64,000 nt of DNA, taken from contig VGUH01000009.1 of NCBI GenBank assembly GCA_016874295.1, positions 32,121-96,120 on the forward strand, written 5' to 3'. Below are positions 25,575-37,646 of this stretch, in pieces; within the stretch, counting starts at the first letter, position 1, and each line of letters begins with the position of its first letter. The translations under genes and the position numbers were made by a program. The notes under the pieces are model-generated. The model was not told the DNA's origin, searched no databases, and worked only from the letters and a program-made list of their open reading frames with translations. Source of the DNA: Gammaproteobacteria bacterium (GTDB lineage Bacteria > Pseudomonadota > Gammaproteobacteria > Steroidobacterales > Steroidobacteraceae).

Positions 25575-25982
25575 TCAGGCGACGCTCGGCGCGTGCCGCA
25601 CGGGGCGCAGGTCCCAGAGCTTCTCGAGCCCGTAGAACTCGCGGATGCGGGGCAGCATCACGTGAACGATGAGGTCCTGGAGATCGACCAGCACCCACTC
25701 GCCCTCCTGCTGGCCCTCGACGCCGTAGGCGCGGTGGCCTGCCGCACGGCAGCGCTCGATCACGCGGTCCGCGACCGACTTGACGTGCCGGTCCGAGTTG
25801 CCGGTCGCGACGATCATCGTGTCCGCGACATCGGTGAGCCTGCGCACGTCGAGCACCTTGACATTCACGGCCTTCATGTCTTCGAGCGCGGCAACGGCGA
25901 TCCGGGTCAGGCTGCCAGGTCCGGTCCTGGTCTTCTTGTTGGCGGGCGACTTGCGTTTCGGCTTCGATCTCGTGGCGGTCAT
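25575..25982 (-). CDS. rsfS: Ribosomal silencing factor RsfS
   Basis: RsfS binds L14 and blocks subunit joining under starvation. It has 135 aa with an added basic N terminus (RSKPKRKSPANKKTR) before the family core. Core motifs are DVRRLTDVADTMIVATGNSDRHVKSVAD and EWVLVDLQDLIVHVMLPRIREFYGLEKLW. Its start overlaps the nadD stop by four bases. Confidence 0.94.
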   Translation of the reverse strand: MTATRSKPKRKSPANKKTRTGPGSLTRIAVAALEDMKAVNVKVLDVRRLTDVADTMIVATGNSDRHVKSVADRVIERCRAAGHRAYGVEGQQEGEWVLVDLQDLIVHVMLPRIREFYGLEKLWDLRPVRHAPSVA

Positions 25983-26632
25983 TCCTTCGTTTCACCTGGC
26001 CGGGCGTAGCTGCCCGTGCCGAGGATGATCCTACGCGCCGCCTCGGGCATCAAGTAGCGCGGGTCGCGGCCTGCCGCGACCACGGCGCGCACCGCGCTGG
26101 ACGACAGGTCGAGCTGGGTGTTGTCGCTGACATGGACCAGGCCCGCGGGCAGCGTCGCGAGCTGCGCCGCGCCGGCCGCGCGCCGCTCGCGCAGCAGCCG
26201 GCCGGCGAGTCCTCCGGCCGGCAGCGATGCGTGCGGGCGCAGCGCCACGACGATGTGGGCGAGCGCGAGCAGGTCGCCGGCGCGGTGCCAGAGATCGATG
26301 CCCGCATAGGCATCCATGCCCATGATCAGGACGATGGGCTGGTCGCCGCGCTCCGCGCGCAATTCCTCCAGCGTCAGCACCGTGTAGGACGGACCCCCGC
26401 GGCGCAGCTCGCGGTCGTCGACCAGGAACCGCGGATCGTCGCCGACGGCGGCGCGCAGCATGGCGAGCCGCGTCGCCGCGTCGGCGAGCGGCGCCGCGCG
26501 GTGCGGCGGGTCGCCGGCCGGCACGAATGCGACCGCCTCGAGGTCGAGCAGCTCATGCAGCTCGTGGGCCGTGCGCAGGTGCCCGAAGTGGATCGGGTCG
26601 AACATCCCGCCGAACACGCCGAATGGGCGCAC
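25979..26632 (-). CDS. nadD: Nicotinate-nucleotide adenylyltransferase
   Basis: Makes deamido-NAD from nicotinate mononucleotide and ATP. It has 217 aa, with GGMFDPIHFGH containing the nucleotidyltransferase HxGH motif at residues 15-18 and the C-terminal SSSAVRA signature (family SSTxIR). The start is GTG at 26632, 12 nt after the holA stop. Its end overlaps rsfS by four bases. Conserved holA-nadD-rsfS-rlmH block. Confidence 0.95.
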   Translation of the reverse strand: MRPFGVFGGMFDPIHFGHLRTAHELHELLDLEAVAFVPAGDPPHRAAPLADAATRLAMLRAAVGDDPRFLVDDRELRRGGPSYTVLTLEELRAERGDQPIVLIMGMDAYAGIDLWHRAGDLLALAHIVVALRPHASLPAGGLAGRLLRERRAAGAAQLATLPAGLVHVSDNTQLDLSSSAVRAVVAAGRDPRYLMPEAARRIILGTGSYARPGETKE

Positions 26633-26644
26633 GCGGATATTCGT

Positions 26645-27664
26645 TCAGCCGGGCGGCGTCGCGGCCGGCAGCCGGGCGCCCGCCATCGCGGCCACGAGAC
26701 CGGTGAGCGTGGTCCAGGCGTCGCCGCCCGCCGCGCCCGCCTGGCCCTTGAACTCCCGGTCGACGCGCGCCGCGGCGGCGAACCAGGGCGCGATCGGCCG
26801 GCCGGCCGTGCGCGCGGCCGCGCGCTTCACGAGCGACTCGCGGCGCTCCGCGGCCGGACCGTAGGTCTTCCTGGAGATTCCGTTGCGCAGGTCCGCGAGC
26901 GCGCGCAGCTCGCGGCAGACGGCCCACAGCACGAGCGGCGGCTCCGCGCCTTCCGCGCGCAGCCCGTCGAGAATCCTGAGCGCGCGCGCCACGTCGCCGG
27001 CGAGTGCGGCCTCGCCGAGCTGGAATACGTCGTAGCGTGCGCTGTTCGCGACCGCGGACTGCACGGCCTCGAGATCCGCGCGCCCGCCCGCCTGGAGCAG
27101 GGCGAGCTTCTCGATCTCCTGGTGCGCGGCCAGCAGATTGCCTTCCACGCGCTCGGCCAGGAGCTCCGCGGCGCCCGCCTCGAAGCGCAGGCCCAGGCGC
27201 GCCGCCCGCGCCTCGATCCAGCGCGGCAGGCGGTCGATCTCGACCGGCTGCGCCTGGACGACGACGCCGTGCCTCTCGAAGGACTTGAACCAGGCGCTCG
27301 ACCAGGTGTCTTTCTCGGGCCGCGTCGTGACGACTAGCAGCAGGTTGTCCGGGCCGGGATCCGCAGCGAGCGCCGCAAGTACCTCATCGCCCTCCTTGCC
27401 GGGCCGCGGCGTGGGCATGCGGATCTCGAGGATGCGCCGCTCCGCGAACAGCGACAGCGACCGGCTCGCGGTGCTGACGTCGGACCAGTCAAAGCTGCGG
27501 TCCGTGACGAAGAAGTCGCGGCCGGTGAAGCCCTCGGCACGGGCACGGGCGCGCACCGCGTCAACCGCCTCGCCGGTCAGCAGCGCCTCGTCGCCGACGA
27601 TCAGCCAGGCGGGCGCGAGGCGTTTCTCCAGCGTGCGCGCGACCTGGTCGGTATTGATGCGCAT
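26645..27664 (-). CDS. holA: DNA polymerase III subunit delta
   Basis: Clamp-loader delta subunit that opens the beta sliding clamp. It has 339 aa, close to E. coli HolA (343). Recognisable parts are APAWLIVGDEALLTGEAVDAVR, LFAERRILEIRMPTPRPGKEG (region for beta binding) and EGNLLAAHQEIEKLALL. In most relatives lptE precedes holA directly; here lptE is 3 kb away, separated by sdaA, pip and a beta-barrel gene. It starts a leftward operon divergent from the beta-barrel gene. Confidence 0.92.
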   Translation of the reverse strand: MRINTDQVARTLEKRLAPAWLIVGDEALLTGEAVDAVRARARAEGFTGRDFFVTDRSFDWSDVSTASRSLSLFAERRILEIRMPTPRPGKEGDEVLAALAADPGPDNLLLVVTTRPEKDTWSSAWFKSFERHGVVVQAQPVEIDRLPRWIEARAARLGLRFEAGAAELLAERVEGNLLAAHQEIEKLALLQAGGRADLEAVQSAVANSARYDVFQLGEAALAGDVARALRILDGLRAEGAEPPLVLWAVCRELRALADLRNGISRKTYGPAAERRESLVKRAAARTAGRPIAPWFAAAARVDREFKGQAGAAGGDAWTTLTGLVAAMAGARLPAATPPG

Positions 27665-27767
27665 GACCGGTCAATTGTAGCCATCATCGGGCACCAGCAG
27701 GATTCTGACGCGAACGGGCCCTGTCGACGATGGCAGCAGGTCGGGTGCTGTGCGATAGTCAAATGGG

Positions 27768-29313
<1,546 letters not shown>

Positions 29314-29333
<20 letters not shown>

Positions 29334-30675
29334 CGGCGAGACCGCCCTGCGAAGTCTCCTTGTAGATCGACTTCATGTCGTAGCCGGTCTTGCGCATGGT
29401 CGCGATGACCTGGTCGAGCGACACCTTGTGCGTGCCGTCGCCGCGCAGCGCCAGCCGCGCTGCATTGATCGCCTTGACCGCACCCATCGCGTTCCGCTCG
29501 ATGCAGGGGATTTGCACCAGCCCCGCGATCGGGTCGCAGGTGAGGCCGAGGTTGTGTTCCATGCCGATTTCGGCCGCATTCTCGACCTGGCTGTTCGTGC
29601 CGCCCAGCGCGGCCGTGAGGCCGCCGGCCGCCATCGAGCAGGCGACGCCCACCTCGCCCTGGCAGCCCATCTCGGCGCCGGAAATCGAGGCGTTGCGCTT
29701 GTAGAGGAGACCGATCGCGCCCGCCACCAGCAGGAAGCGCTGGATGCCGGCTTCGTTGCCGACCCTGCAGAACCGCGCGTAATAGTGCATGACCGCGGGC
29801 ACGATGCCGGCCGCGCCATTCGTGGGCGCGGTCACGACCTGTCCGCCCGCAGCGTTCTCTTCATTGACCGCGAGCGCCCAGGCGTTGACCCACTCCATGG
29901 CATCGGCGCCCGCCGCATCCGCCTCGAGAGCCCGCGCGAGCTGCGGCGCGCGGCGCTTGACCTTCAGCGCGCCGGGCAGCAATCCCTCGGCGGCGAAGCC
30001 GCGCTCGACACAGGCCTGCATGACGGACCAGAGGCGCGCCAGCCGCGCGTTGACCTCCGCCGCAGGCCGCAGCGCCTCCTCGTTCGCGCGCATGAGCCCG
30101 TCGATCGTGAGCCCGGCGCGACTCGCCTGAGCGAGCAGTTCGTCGCCGCTGCCGAACGGCAGAGGCAACTCGGCGGTACCGGCAGCGGCCGGCCCGGGGG
30201 CATCGCCCGCGCGCTGCACCGCGCCGCCGCCGATCGAGTACATCTCTTCCGCCAGCAGCACCGCGCCCGACGCGTCCCGCGCGGTAAAGCGCATGCCGTT
30301 CGAGTGGCCGGGCAGCATCTGGTCACGATGGAACAGGAGGTTCATCGGCTCGTCGAAGGCGATCTCGCGGCGCCCGAGCAGGCACAGGCGGCCACTGCTC
30401 CGGATCCGCGCCAGCGTCGGCTCCATGACCGCCGGATCGAATTCGGACGGATCATGCCCCTCGAGGCCGAGCAGGACCGCCCGGTCGGTGCAGTGCCCGA
30501 GACCGGTGAGCGCGAGCGAGCCGTACAGCTGGACGAACACTTCCCCGGTCCGCGCGAGCAGCCCCTGCGCCTCGAGATCGAGCGCGAACAGGCGCGCCGC
30601 GAGCATCGGGCCCATGGTGTGCGACGACGACGGGCCGATGCCGACCTTGAAGACGTCGAAGACCGAGACGCTCAC
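29314..30675 (-). CDS. sdaA: L-serine ammonia-lyase (iron-sulphur dependent)
   Basis: Deaminates L-serine to pyruvate using a [4Fe-4S] cluster. Single-chain type of 453 aa: an N-terminal beta domain ([16 protein letters not shown]) and a C-terminal alpha domain. Three cysteines in the family positions, [14 protein letters not shown] and IPCIERN, would ligate the cluster. GTG at 30675 overlaps the lptE stop (GTGA), so it is coupled to lptE, an uncommon context for a serine dehydratase. It could equally be named sdaB; the choice is arbitrary. Confidence 0.93.
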
Positions 30676-31151
30676 AGGGCCGCCAGCCGCCGCAGGATGA
30701 GGTCCGCGATCTCGCCCGCCAGCGCAGCGCGCAACGACGCTTCCTCGTGCTCCTTGGCGAGCACGGCGGACTCGTCGTAGCCGTAGTTGCGCGTGAGCCT
30801 GACCTGCGTGCGCGCGATCAGCTCAGCCGCGTCATTCGTGACCGAGAACTCCGCGGCATAGAAGACCTCGTATTCGCCGGGCTTGTTGTCCGCGGTCACC
30901 GAGAGCAGCTCGCGGCCGGTCTCGTCGACGTGCAGGCGCACCACGACGCTTGCCGCGGACGCGCTCGCGGCGGGCACCGCCCCTGCGGCGCGCAGCCGCC
31001 GCTCAAGCGCGGTGTAGAGCGGCGTGAAGCGGTCCGGCGAATCGACGTACGGCCGCGCGGCGACGGCCGGCAGCGGCACCTGGCCGCGCAGCTGGAATCC
31101 GCAGCTCGCCAGCAGTGCGGCCAGAGCGATGAAGGCGAGGGCGCGATGCAT
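30672..31151 (-). CDS. lptE: LPS-assembly lipoprotein LptE
   Basis: Outer-membrane lipoprotein that plugs the LptD barrel for lipopolysaccharide export. It has 159 aa with signal peptide and lipobox LASC (Cys near residue 17) in [18 protein letters not shown], the GFxLRG start of mature LptE. Mid-region strands [27 protein letters not shown] fit the fold. The ATG overlaps the leuS TGA by one base (TGATG). sdaA follows with a 4-base overlap instead of the usual holA. Confidence 0.93.
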   Translation of the reverse strand: MHRALAFIALAALLASCGFQLRGQVPLPAVAARPYVDSPDRFTPLYTALERRLRAAGAVPAASASAASVVVRLHVDETGRELLSVTADNKPGEYEVFYAAEFSVTNDAAELIARTQVRLTRNYGYDESAVLAKEHEEASLRAALAGEIADLILRRLAAL

Positions 31152-33739
31152 CAGACCACCACGTTCACGAGCTTGCCCGGCACGTAGATCAGCTTGCGCA
31201 CCGGCAGGCCGGCCACGCACTTCGCGACACCCGGGTCGGCGAGCGCCGCCGCGCGCGCCACCGACTCGTCGGCGCCGGCGGCCACCGCGATGCGCGCGCG
31301 CAGCTTGCCGTTCACCTGCACGACGATCTCGATCGTGTCCTTCACGAGCGCCGCGGCATCGGGCTCCGGCCAGCGCTCATCCGCGACCAGGGTCGCATGA
31401 CCGAGCGCCTGCCACATCGCCTGTGCCGCATGCGGGACGATGGGCGAGAGCATCAGCACCACGAGCTCGAGCGCCTCCTGCACGACGGCGCGGCCCTGCG
31501 GCGAGCGGTCCTGGCAGGCCGCGAGCGCGTTGTAGAGTTCCATCACGGCGGCGATCGCCGTGTTGAACATGCGCCGGCGGCCGATGTCGTCGCCGACCTT
31601 GACCAGCGTCTGGTGCACCTGGCGGCGCAGGTCGCGCGCGGCCCGGTCGAGCGCCGCGGTGTCGACCGGCCCGGCGGGGCCGGCCGCGACGTGCGCGTGC
31701 ACGATTTTCCACAGCCGCTTCATGAAGCGGAACGCGCCCTCCACGCCCTCGTCCGACCACTCGAAGGTGTGCTCGGGCGGGACATTCGACATCGCGAACA
31801 GCCGCGCCGTGTCGGCGCCGTAGCGGTCCACGAGCTCCTGCGGGTCGACGCCGTTGCGGCGCGACTTCGACATCGTGCCGATGCCGCCGTACTCGACCGG
31901 CTGGCCGTCGGACTTCAGGATGCCCCGGCGCGACTCGCCCTCCCCGCTCGCCTCCACGTCCGACGGATGGTAGTAGACGATGCGGCCGCTCGCAGGCTTC
32001 CTGAACCAGATCTCGTTCAGGACCATGCCCTGGGTCAGCAGGCGCTGGAACGGCTCGCTGACCCCGGTGAGACCGCAGTCGCGCATGACGCGGGTCCAGA
32101 AGCGCGAATACAGCAGGTGCAGGATCGCGTGCTCGATGCCGCCGATGTACTGGTCCACCGGCATCCAGTAATCCGCGCGCGCGTCCACCATCGCCGCATC
32201 GTTGTTCGCCGCGGCGAAGCGGAAGAAATACCAGGACGAGTCGACGAACGTGTCCATGGTGTCCGTCTCGCGCCGGGCCGCGGCGCCGCACTTCGGGCAC
32301 TTGCAGGCGAGGAAGGCCTGCGACTTCGCGAGCGGATTTCCGGAGCCGTCCGGCACCAGGTCCTCGGGCAGGCACACTGGCAGCTGGTCGTCCGGCACCG
32401 GCACGTCGCCGCAGGCGGGACAGTGGATGATCGGGATCGGGCAGCCCCAGTAACGCTGGCGCGAGATGCCCCAGTCGCGCAGCCGCCAGACGACCTGCTT
32501 GCGGCCGAGACCGCGCTGCTCGAGGTCGCGCGCGATCGCGTCCACTGCCGCCGCGTAGTCGAGCCCGTCGTAGGCGCCGGAATTCACGCAGCGGCCATAG
32601 TCCGCGTACCAGGCCTGCCAGGCGTCGGTCGAGTACCGATTTCCGCCGACGTCGATGACGGGAACGATCGCCAGCCCGTACTTCTTCGCGAACGCGAAGT
32701 CGCGCTCGTCATGGCCCGGCACGCCCATCACGGCGCCTTCACCGTAGGCCATCAGCACGTAGTTGCCGACCCAGACCGGCACCTCGGCGCCGGTCACGGG
32801 GTGGCGGACAAAGAGCCCGGTCGCGACGCCCTTCTTCTCGATGGTCGCGACGTCGGCCTCCATGACGCTGCCCTGCCTGCACTCGTCGACGAAGGCGCGG
32901 ACCTTCGCGTCGCGCGCGGCGGCAAGCCCCGCCAGCGGATGCTCGGCCGCCACCGCGACGAAGGTCACGCCCATCAGGGTGTCGGCACGCGTCGTGAACA
33001 CGCACAGCTCGCCCTTCTGCCCGCCGGTGTCGTACGGGAACGCGATATTCACGCCCGCGCTGCGCCCGATCCAGTTGGCCTGCATCGCGCGCACGCGGTC
33101 CGGCCACTCGGGCAGGTCCTCGAGCGCCGCGAGCAGCTCCTGCGCGTACTGCGTGATGCGCAGGTAGTACATCGGAATCTCGCGCTTCTCGATGAGCGCG
33201 CCCGTGCGCCAGCCGCGCCCGTCGATCACCTGCTCGTTAGCGAGCACCGTCTGGTCCACGGGATCCCAGTTCACCGTGCCGGTCGTCTTGTAGGCGATGC
33301 CGCGCTCCAGCATGCGCAGGAACAGCCACTGGTTCCACCGGTAGTAGTCGGCGTCGCAGGTCGCGAGCTCGCGCGACCAGTCGATGCCGAAGCCGAGCGA
33401 CTTCAGCTGTGCCTTCATGTGGCGGATGTTGTCGCGGGTCCAGCGCGCGGGCGGCACGCCGTTCTCGATGGCTGCGTTCTCCGCCGGCAGGCCGAAGGCG
33501 TCCCAGCCCATCGGCTGCAGGACGTTGTACCCGCGCATGCGCATGTAGCGCGCGAGGACGTCGCCGATGGTGTAGTTGCGGACGTGGCCCATGTGCAGCT
33601 TGCCGCTGGGGTACGGGAACATGCACAGGCAGTAGTACTTCGGGCGCGTCGCGTCCTCGCGCGCGGCGAACGTGCCGGCGGCGTCCCATTCGGCCTGCAC
33701 GGCTGGCTCGATCTCCTTCGGTTCGTAGCGTTCTTTCAT
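31151..33739 (-). CDS. leuS: Leucyl-tRNA synthetase
   Basis: Class I aminoacyl-tRNA synthetase of 862 aa. The HIGH motif appears as [15 protein letters not shown], and the KMSKS loop as [10 protein letters not shown], with Thr in place of the first Lys. The CP1 editing domain ([24 protein letters not shown]) and a zinc-type CxxC pair (CPACG, CPKCG) are present. The start is ATG at 33739 ([10 protein letters not shown]), with the lnt-leuS inverted repeat upstream. It is coupled to lptE. Confidence 0.97.
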   Translation of the reverse strand: MKERYEPKEIEPAVQAEWDAAGTFAAREDATRPKYYCLCMFPYPSGKLHMGHVRNYTIGDVLARYMRMRGYNVLQPMGWDAFGLPAENAAIENGVPPARWTRDNIRHMKAQLKSLGFGIDWSRELATCDADYYRWNQWLFLRMLERGIAYKTTGTVNWDPVDQTVLANEQVIDGRGWRTGALIEKREIPMYYLRITQYAQELLAALEDLPEWPDRVRAMQANWIGRSAGVNIAFPYDTGGQKGELCVFTTRADTLMGVTFVAVAAEHPLAGLAAARDAKVRAFVDECRQGSVMEADVATIEKKGVATGLFVRHPVTGAEVPVWVGNYVLMAYGEGAVMGVPGHDERDFAFAKKYGLAIVPVIDVGGNRYSTDAWQAWYADYGRCVNSGAYDGLDYAAAVDAIARDLEQRGLGRKQVVWRLRDWGISRQRYWGCPIPIIHCPACGDVPVPDDQLPVCLPEDLVPDGSGNPLAKSQAFLACKCPKCGAAARRETDTMDTFVDSSWYFFRFAAANNDAAMVDARADYWMPVDQYIGGIEHAILHLLYSRFWTRVMRDCGLTGVSEPFQRLLTQGMVLNEIWFRKPASGRIVYYHPSDVEASGEGESRRGILKSDGQPVEYGGIGTMSKSRRNGVDPQELVDRYGADTARLFAMSNVPPEHTFEWSDEGVEGAFRFMKRLWKIVHAHVAAGPAGPVDTAALDRAARDLRRQVHQTLVKVGDDIGRRRMFNTAIAAVMELYNALAACQDRSPQGRAVVQEALELVVLMLSPIVPHAAQAMWQALGHATLVADERWPEPDAAALVKDTIEIVVQVNGKLRARIAVAAGADESVARAAALADPGVAKCVAGLPVRKLIYVPGKLVNVVV

Positions 33740-33763
33740 ACGAACCGGTAAGGATACCTGAGG

Positions 33764-33873
33764 GCCGCGGAACCGGCCGCCCTTCCCGGGACCGCCGTGA
33801 ATACATCCCTGTAGGCTTCGGGCGCGCCATCCCTGGCGCGCACGATCCCGGGAAGGGCGGCCGGCTCCGCGGC
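33764..33873. repeat. 28-bp inverted repeat enclosing a second palindrome, between lnt and leuS
   Basis: Left arm 33764-33791 and right arm 33846-33873 are reverse complements with one mismatch, separated by 54 bp. The interior contains a further palindrome (GCGCGCC at 33822-33828 and GGCGCGC at 33835-33841) and a GTGAATACATCCCTG motif that I recall from dispersed intergenic repeats of high-GC gammaproteobacteria. It fills nearly the whole 136-bp gap between the lnt stop and leuS start. It may be a mobile REP/MITE-like unit or a transcription terminator or attenuator for leuS. Confidence 0.75.
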
Positions 33874-33875
33874 TA

Positions 33876-35393
33876 TCAGGTGCCGCGTCGGGCCAGAAGG
33901 CGGGCGATGGCGAACGAGACCAGCACGAGGAACGCGAAGCTGAGGATGGGCCAGTTGCCGGTGCGGGCGTAGGGCGTGAGGCCGGTGCGCGGCACGACCG
34001 ACGACTTGAGGATGCCGGGGACAAACTGGGGAATGCGGCCGACGACGGCGCCATCGGGGCCGATCACGGCCGTGATGCCGTTGCTGGTCGCGCGCATCAG
34101 GAACCGCCCGGCCTCGAGCGCACGGAAACGCGCCATCTGCAGCTGCTGGTGCGGGGCGGACGAGTCGCCGAACCAGGCGTTGTTGGTCACGTTGACGAGC
34201 AGCGTCGAGCCCGGCAGCGCGGCGAGCTGGTCGGCGCCATAGGCGTCCTCGTAGCAGATGGTCGCGGCGAGCCGCTGCCCGCCGGCATGCAACGGCGCCT
34301 GGTATTCGTCGCCCGGCGTCATGTCGTAGTACGGCAGGTTCTGCAGCCGCATCCACTTGCGCACGGCCTCCGGCACCGGGAAGAACTCGCCGAACGGCAC
34401 CAGGCGGCGCTTGTAGTACCAGGCGTCGCCGTCGCCGCTCATCGAGAAGAGGCCGTTGCGAATCTCGCCCGTCTCCAGGTCGAAGCCGAGCAGGCCCAGC
34501 ATCACGTCCGAGCCGCGCGCCGCCGATTCTCCGCGGATGGCCTCGAGGTAGACGCCGGCGTCGTGCGCGAGCACCGGGACCGCCGACTCGGGCCAGACGA
34601 TGATGCGCGCGCCGAGCGCCTCGCGGTTGAGCGCACGGTATCTGTCGAGCGTCGCCGCGCGGTTCTCCGCCAGCCACTTCTCATCCTGCGGGATCGCGCC
34701 CTGCAGCAGCGCGACCGTGACCGGCTCGCCCGCGGGTCGCGTCCAATCGCGGCCGTCGAGCAGCCAGCCGCCGCCCCAGAGCGCCGCCGCGATCGCGACG
34801 GCGGCGAGCCGCGAGCCGTGACCCTGGACCAGGATGACGATCACACCGGCGAACAGCGCGACGCTGAACGTGACGAAGTGGATGCCGCCGAGCGTCGCGA
34901 GTCCCGCGATGGGCGTATCGCTCTGCGAGTAGCCGAGCTGCAGCCACGGGAAGCCCGTGAACAGCCAGCCGCGCAGCCACTCCATCAATGTCCAGCCGGC
35001 GGGAATCAGCAGCAGCGAGCGCGACGGCGACGGGTCCGGGGCGATGCGCAGCAGCACATAGCCGGTGAGTGCGTAATACGAACCCTTGATCGCGAGCAGC
35101 GCCGCGACCAGGAACAGCGCGAGCCAGGCCGGCGCCTGGCCGAACTCGTGGATCGCGGTGAAGATCCACCAGGTGCCGGCGCCGAACAGCGCGGCGCCGA
35201 ACCAGAAGCCCGTGCCCGCGGCCTCGCGCGGCTGCTCGTACTCCCACAGCAGGAACAGGACTGCGGGACCGAGCCAGGCGAGGAAATGCCAGCCGTAGGG
35301 CGCGAAAGCGAAGGACGTGCCGACGCCCGCGAGCACCGCCACCAGCCGGCGGTATCGGAGCAGCCGGGAGACCGGGCTGTCGGGTGCCGGCAT
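33876..35393 (-). CDS. lnt: Apolipoprotein N-acyltransferase
   Basis: Inner-membrane enzyme transferring the third acyl chain to lipoprotein N termini. It has 505 aa: a multi-pass N-terminal membrane part (about residues 10-205) and a periplasmic nitrilase-like domain with catalytic Glu in [10 protein letters not shown], Lys in [12 protein letters not shown] and Cys in TICYEDAYG, then a last membrane helix near the C terminus. It abuts corC (TGA-ATG with no gap). It precedes leuS, with the 28-bp inverted repeat between. Confidence 0.95.
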   Translation of the reverse strand: MPAPDSPVSRLLRYRRLVAVLAGVGTSFAFAPYGWHFLAWLGPAVLFLLWEYEQPREAAGTGFWFGAALFGAGTWWIFTAIHEFGQAPAWLALFLVAALLAIKGSYYALTGYVLLRIAPDPSPSRSLLLIPAGWTLMEWLRGWLFTGFPWLQLGYSQSDTPIAGLATLGGIHFVTFSVALFAGVIVILVQGHGSRLAAVAIAAALWGGGWLLDGRDWTRPAGEPVTVALLQGAIPQDEKWLAENRAATLDRYRALNREALGARIIVWPESAVPVLAHDAGVYLEAIRGESAARGSDVMLGLLGFDLETGEIRNGLFSMSGDGDAWYYKRRLVPFGEFFPVPEAVRKWMRLQNLPYYDMTPGDEYQAPLHAGGQRLAATICYEDAYGADQLAALPGSTLLVNVTNNAWFGDSSAPHQQLQMARFRALEAGRFLMRATSNGITAVIGPDGAVVGRIPQFVPGILKSSVVPRTGLTPYARTGNWPILSFAFLVLVSFAIARLLARRGT

Positions 35394-36245
35394 TCAGTCG
35401 CCCCGCGCCTCGCCGGACGCCGCCGGCAACGGCCCGGGCGTCGTGACGCGGAGCTGGTCGATGCGCCGGCGGTCGGCACGCAGCACCTTGAACTCGATGC
35501 CGTCAATGGTCACGGCCTCGCCGCGGCGCGGCAGCCGCCCGAACTGCTGCATCACCACGCCGCCGATCGTGTCGTACTCCTCGTCGCTGAATCGCGTCCC
35601 GAAGAAGGCGTTGAACTCCTGCACGCGCGTGAGCGCCAGCACGGCGAACTGCCGGTCGCCCTCGCGGCGGATGGTCTGGTCTTCCTCGGTATCGTACTCA
35701 TCGGCGATCTCGCCGACGATCTCCTCGATGATGTCCTCGATGGTCACGAGGCCGGAGACGCCGCCGTATTCGTCCACCACGATCGCCATGTGATTGCGGC
35801 TGACGCGGAACTCCTTGAGCAGCACGTTGAGGCGCTTGCTCTCCGGAACGAAGGCGGCCGGGCGGAGCACCTCGCGGATGTCGAAGCTGCCCTGTGCGCC
35901 CTCGGCGAAGTAGCGCAGCAGGTCCTTGGCGAGCAGGATGCCGACGATCTGGTCGCGGTCGTCGCCGATCACCGGGAAGCGCGAGTGCCCGGACTCGATC
36001 ACGGCCGGCAGCAGCCGCCCGGGCTCCCGGCCGCGTTCCAGCACCACCATCTGCGAGCGCGGCACCATGATGTCGCGCACGTGCAGGTCGTCCACGCGCA
36101 GCACGCCCTGGATCATGCGCAGCGCGTCGGCGTCGATCAGATTCCCGCGCGCGGCTGCGCGCAGCATCTCGACCAGCTGCGCCTTGCTACCCGGGCCCTC
36201 CTGCGTCAGGCGCCGCAGCCAGCCGCCTCCCTTGCTCCTGGCCAT
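35394..36245 (-). CDS. corC: CorC/HlyC family transporter-associated protein (tandem CBS domains)
   Basis: Soluble CorC-type protein of 283 aa: two CBS domains (about residues 60-185, DIMVPRSQMVVLE and IVVDEYGGVSGLVTIEDIIEEIVGEI) and a C-terminal CorC_HlyC domain (about 205-275, FNAFFGTRF, YDTIGGVVMQQFGRLP). It was linked to magnesium/cobalt efflux in enterics; the exact role is uncertain. The start is ATG at 36245 (MARSKGGGWL). It sits 4 nt after ybeY in the conserved miaB-phoH-ybeY-corC-lnt series. Confidence 0.93.
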   Translation of the reverse strand: MARSKGGGWLRRLTQEGPGSKAQLVEMLRAAARGNLIDADALRMIQGVLRVDDLHVRDIMVPRSQMVVLERGREPGRLLPAVIESGHSRFPVIGDDRDQIVGILLAKDLLRYFAEGAQGSFDIREVLRPAAFVPESKRLNVLLKEFRVSRNHMAIVVDEYGGVSGLVTIEDIIEEIVGEIADEYDTEEDQTIRREGDRQFAVLALTRVQEFNAFFGTRFSDEEYDTIGGVVMQQFGRLPRRGEAVTIDGIEFKVLRADRRRIDQLRVTTPGPLPAASGEARGD

Positions 36246-36249
36246 CGCG

Positions 36250-36690
36250 TCAGTGCCCGTAGGGGTCCGCGAACCCGAGACGCGCCAGCAGCGCCCGTTC
36301 GCGGCCTGCCATGCGCCGAGCATCGGTCGCGCGCTGGTGGTCGAAGCCCAGCAGGTGCAGCGTGCCGTGAACCACCATGTGCGCCCAGTGCGCGGCGAGA
36401 GGCCTGCCCTGCTCGCGCGCCTCGCGCGCCACGACCGGCGCGCACACGACGATGTCGCCGAGCTGCCGGCCGGCCAGTTCCGGAGCCACCGGGAACGAAA
36501 GCACGTTGGTCGCATACGCGCGGCGCCGCCAGCGCTCGTTGAGCGCACGACCCTCGCGGCTGCCCACGACCCGGATACCGAGCACGCCACGGCGGCGGCC
36601 CGCGGCAAGCTCTGCCCAGCGGCGCAGCGTCCGGGGTCCTGGCGCCCAGGGCCGGCGCGTCCGATAGCGCACCACGACCTCGAGCGTCAT
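36250..36690 (-). CDS. ybeY: Endoribonuclease YbeY
   Basis: Zinc-dependent single-strand RNase for 16S rRNA maturation and ribosome quality control. It has 146 aa with the invariant zinc signature HGTLHLLGFDH (H3 motif) near residues 109-119 and the upstream NVLSFP block. The start overlaps the phoH stop by four bases. Confidence 0.95.
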   Translation of the reverse strand: MTLEVVVRYRTRRPWAPGPRTLRRWAELAAGRRRGVLGIRVVGSREGRALNERWRRRAYATNVLSFPVAPELAGRQLGDIVVCAPVVAREAREQGRPLAAHWAHMVVHGTLHLLGFDHQRATDARRMAGRERALLARLGFADPYGH

Positions 36691-37646
36691 GACTCCCCGC
36701 CCCCGACGCCGGAATCGCGCTCGTAGGCCTCGACGATCCGCTGCACCAGCGGGTGACGCACGACGTCCCGGGCGGTGAAGCGCGTGACCGCGATGCCCTT
36801 CACGCCGTCCAGCACCTCGAGCGCGTGGCGAAGGCCCGACTGGCGGTGCGAGGGCAGGTCGGTCTGCGTGATGTCCCCGGTGACGACCGCGCGCGAGCCG
36901 AAACCGATGCGCGTGAGGAACATCTTGATCTGCTCGACCGTCGTGTTCTGCGCCTCGTCGAGGATGATGAAAGCCTCGTTCAGCGTGCGCCCGCGCATGA
37001 ACGCGAGCGGCGCGATCTCGATCACGTTGCGCTCGATCAGGCGCGCAACGCGGTCGAAGCCGATCATCTCGTACAGTGCGTCGTACATCGGCCTGAGGTA
37101 CGGGTCGACCTTCTGCGTCAGGTCGCCCGGCAGGAAACCGAGCCGCTCGCCCGCCTCCACCGCCGGGCGCACCAGCACCAGCCGCCGGACGCTCTCGCGC
37201 TGCATCGCCTCGACCGCGCAGGCGACCGCAAGATAGGTCTTGCCGGTACCCGCCGGGCCGATGCCGAACGTGAGGTCGTGCGCGCGGATCGCAGCCAGGT
37301 ACTGCTGCTGGTTGGCGCCGCGGCCGCGGATCAGGCCGCGCAGCGTCTCGACCGCGTGCTCGTCGGGCGCGGGCTCGGCGCCCATCCCGCTCTCCTGGAT
37401 GGCCAGGTGCACGTCCTCGGGCGTCACCGGCCGGCCGCCTGCGCGTTCATAGAGCTGGCGCAACACCGCGACGCCCGCGGCCGCGTTCGCGCCGCGCAGC
37501 GCGAAGCGCCCGGAGCGGCGGCGGATCTCGATGCCGAGGCGGTTCTCGATCTGGTGCAGGTTTTCGTCGAGCGAGCCGCAGACCGCGGCGAGGCGCGCGT
37601 TGTCCTCCGCGCCGAAGTCGACGCTGGACTCGGGGGCCGCGTTCAA
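36687..37646 (-). CDS. ybeZ: PhoH-family ATPase (YbeZ)
   Basis: RNA-associated ATPase partner of YbeY. It has Walker [14 protein letters not shown], Walker [13 protein letters not shown] and the PhoH block [12 protein letters not shown]. The start is TTG at 37646, giving 319 aa and a TTGA overlap with the miaB stop, in keeping with the 4-base overlaps of its neighbours. Another TTG at 37694 would add 16 residues inside miaB. No ATG fits the N terminus. Confidence 0.9.
   Translation of the reverse strand: MNAAPESSVDFGAEDNARLAAVCGSLDENLHQIENRLGIEIRRRSGRFALRGANAAAGVAVLRQLYERAGGRPVTPEDVHLAIQESGMGAEPAPDEHAVETLRGLIRGRGANQQQYLAAIRAHDLTFGIGPAGTGKTYLAVACAVEAMQRESVRRLVLVRPAVEAGERLGFLPGDLTQKVDPYLRPMYDALYEMIGFDRVARLIERNVIEIAPLAFMRGRTLNEAFIILDEAQNTTVEQIKMFLTRIGFGSRAVVTGDITQTDLPSHRQSGLRHALEVLDGVKGIAVTRFTARDVVRHPLVQRIVEAYERDSGVGGGES

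Noticed and set aside
31397..33751. 784-codon plus-strand frame opposite leuS
   Set aside because: Shadow of leuS with His/Arg/Ala-biased composition; no domain recognisable.
33740..34054. N-terminal extension of leuS through the inverted repeat
   Set aside because: The extra residues come from the repeat and lnt antisense; [10 protein letters not shown] is the family start.
34149..36542. 797-codon plus-strand frame opposite lnt, corC and ybeY
   Set aside because: Spans three real genes antisense, low-complexity charged sequence, no start signal.
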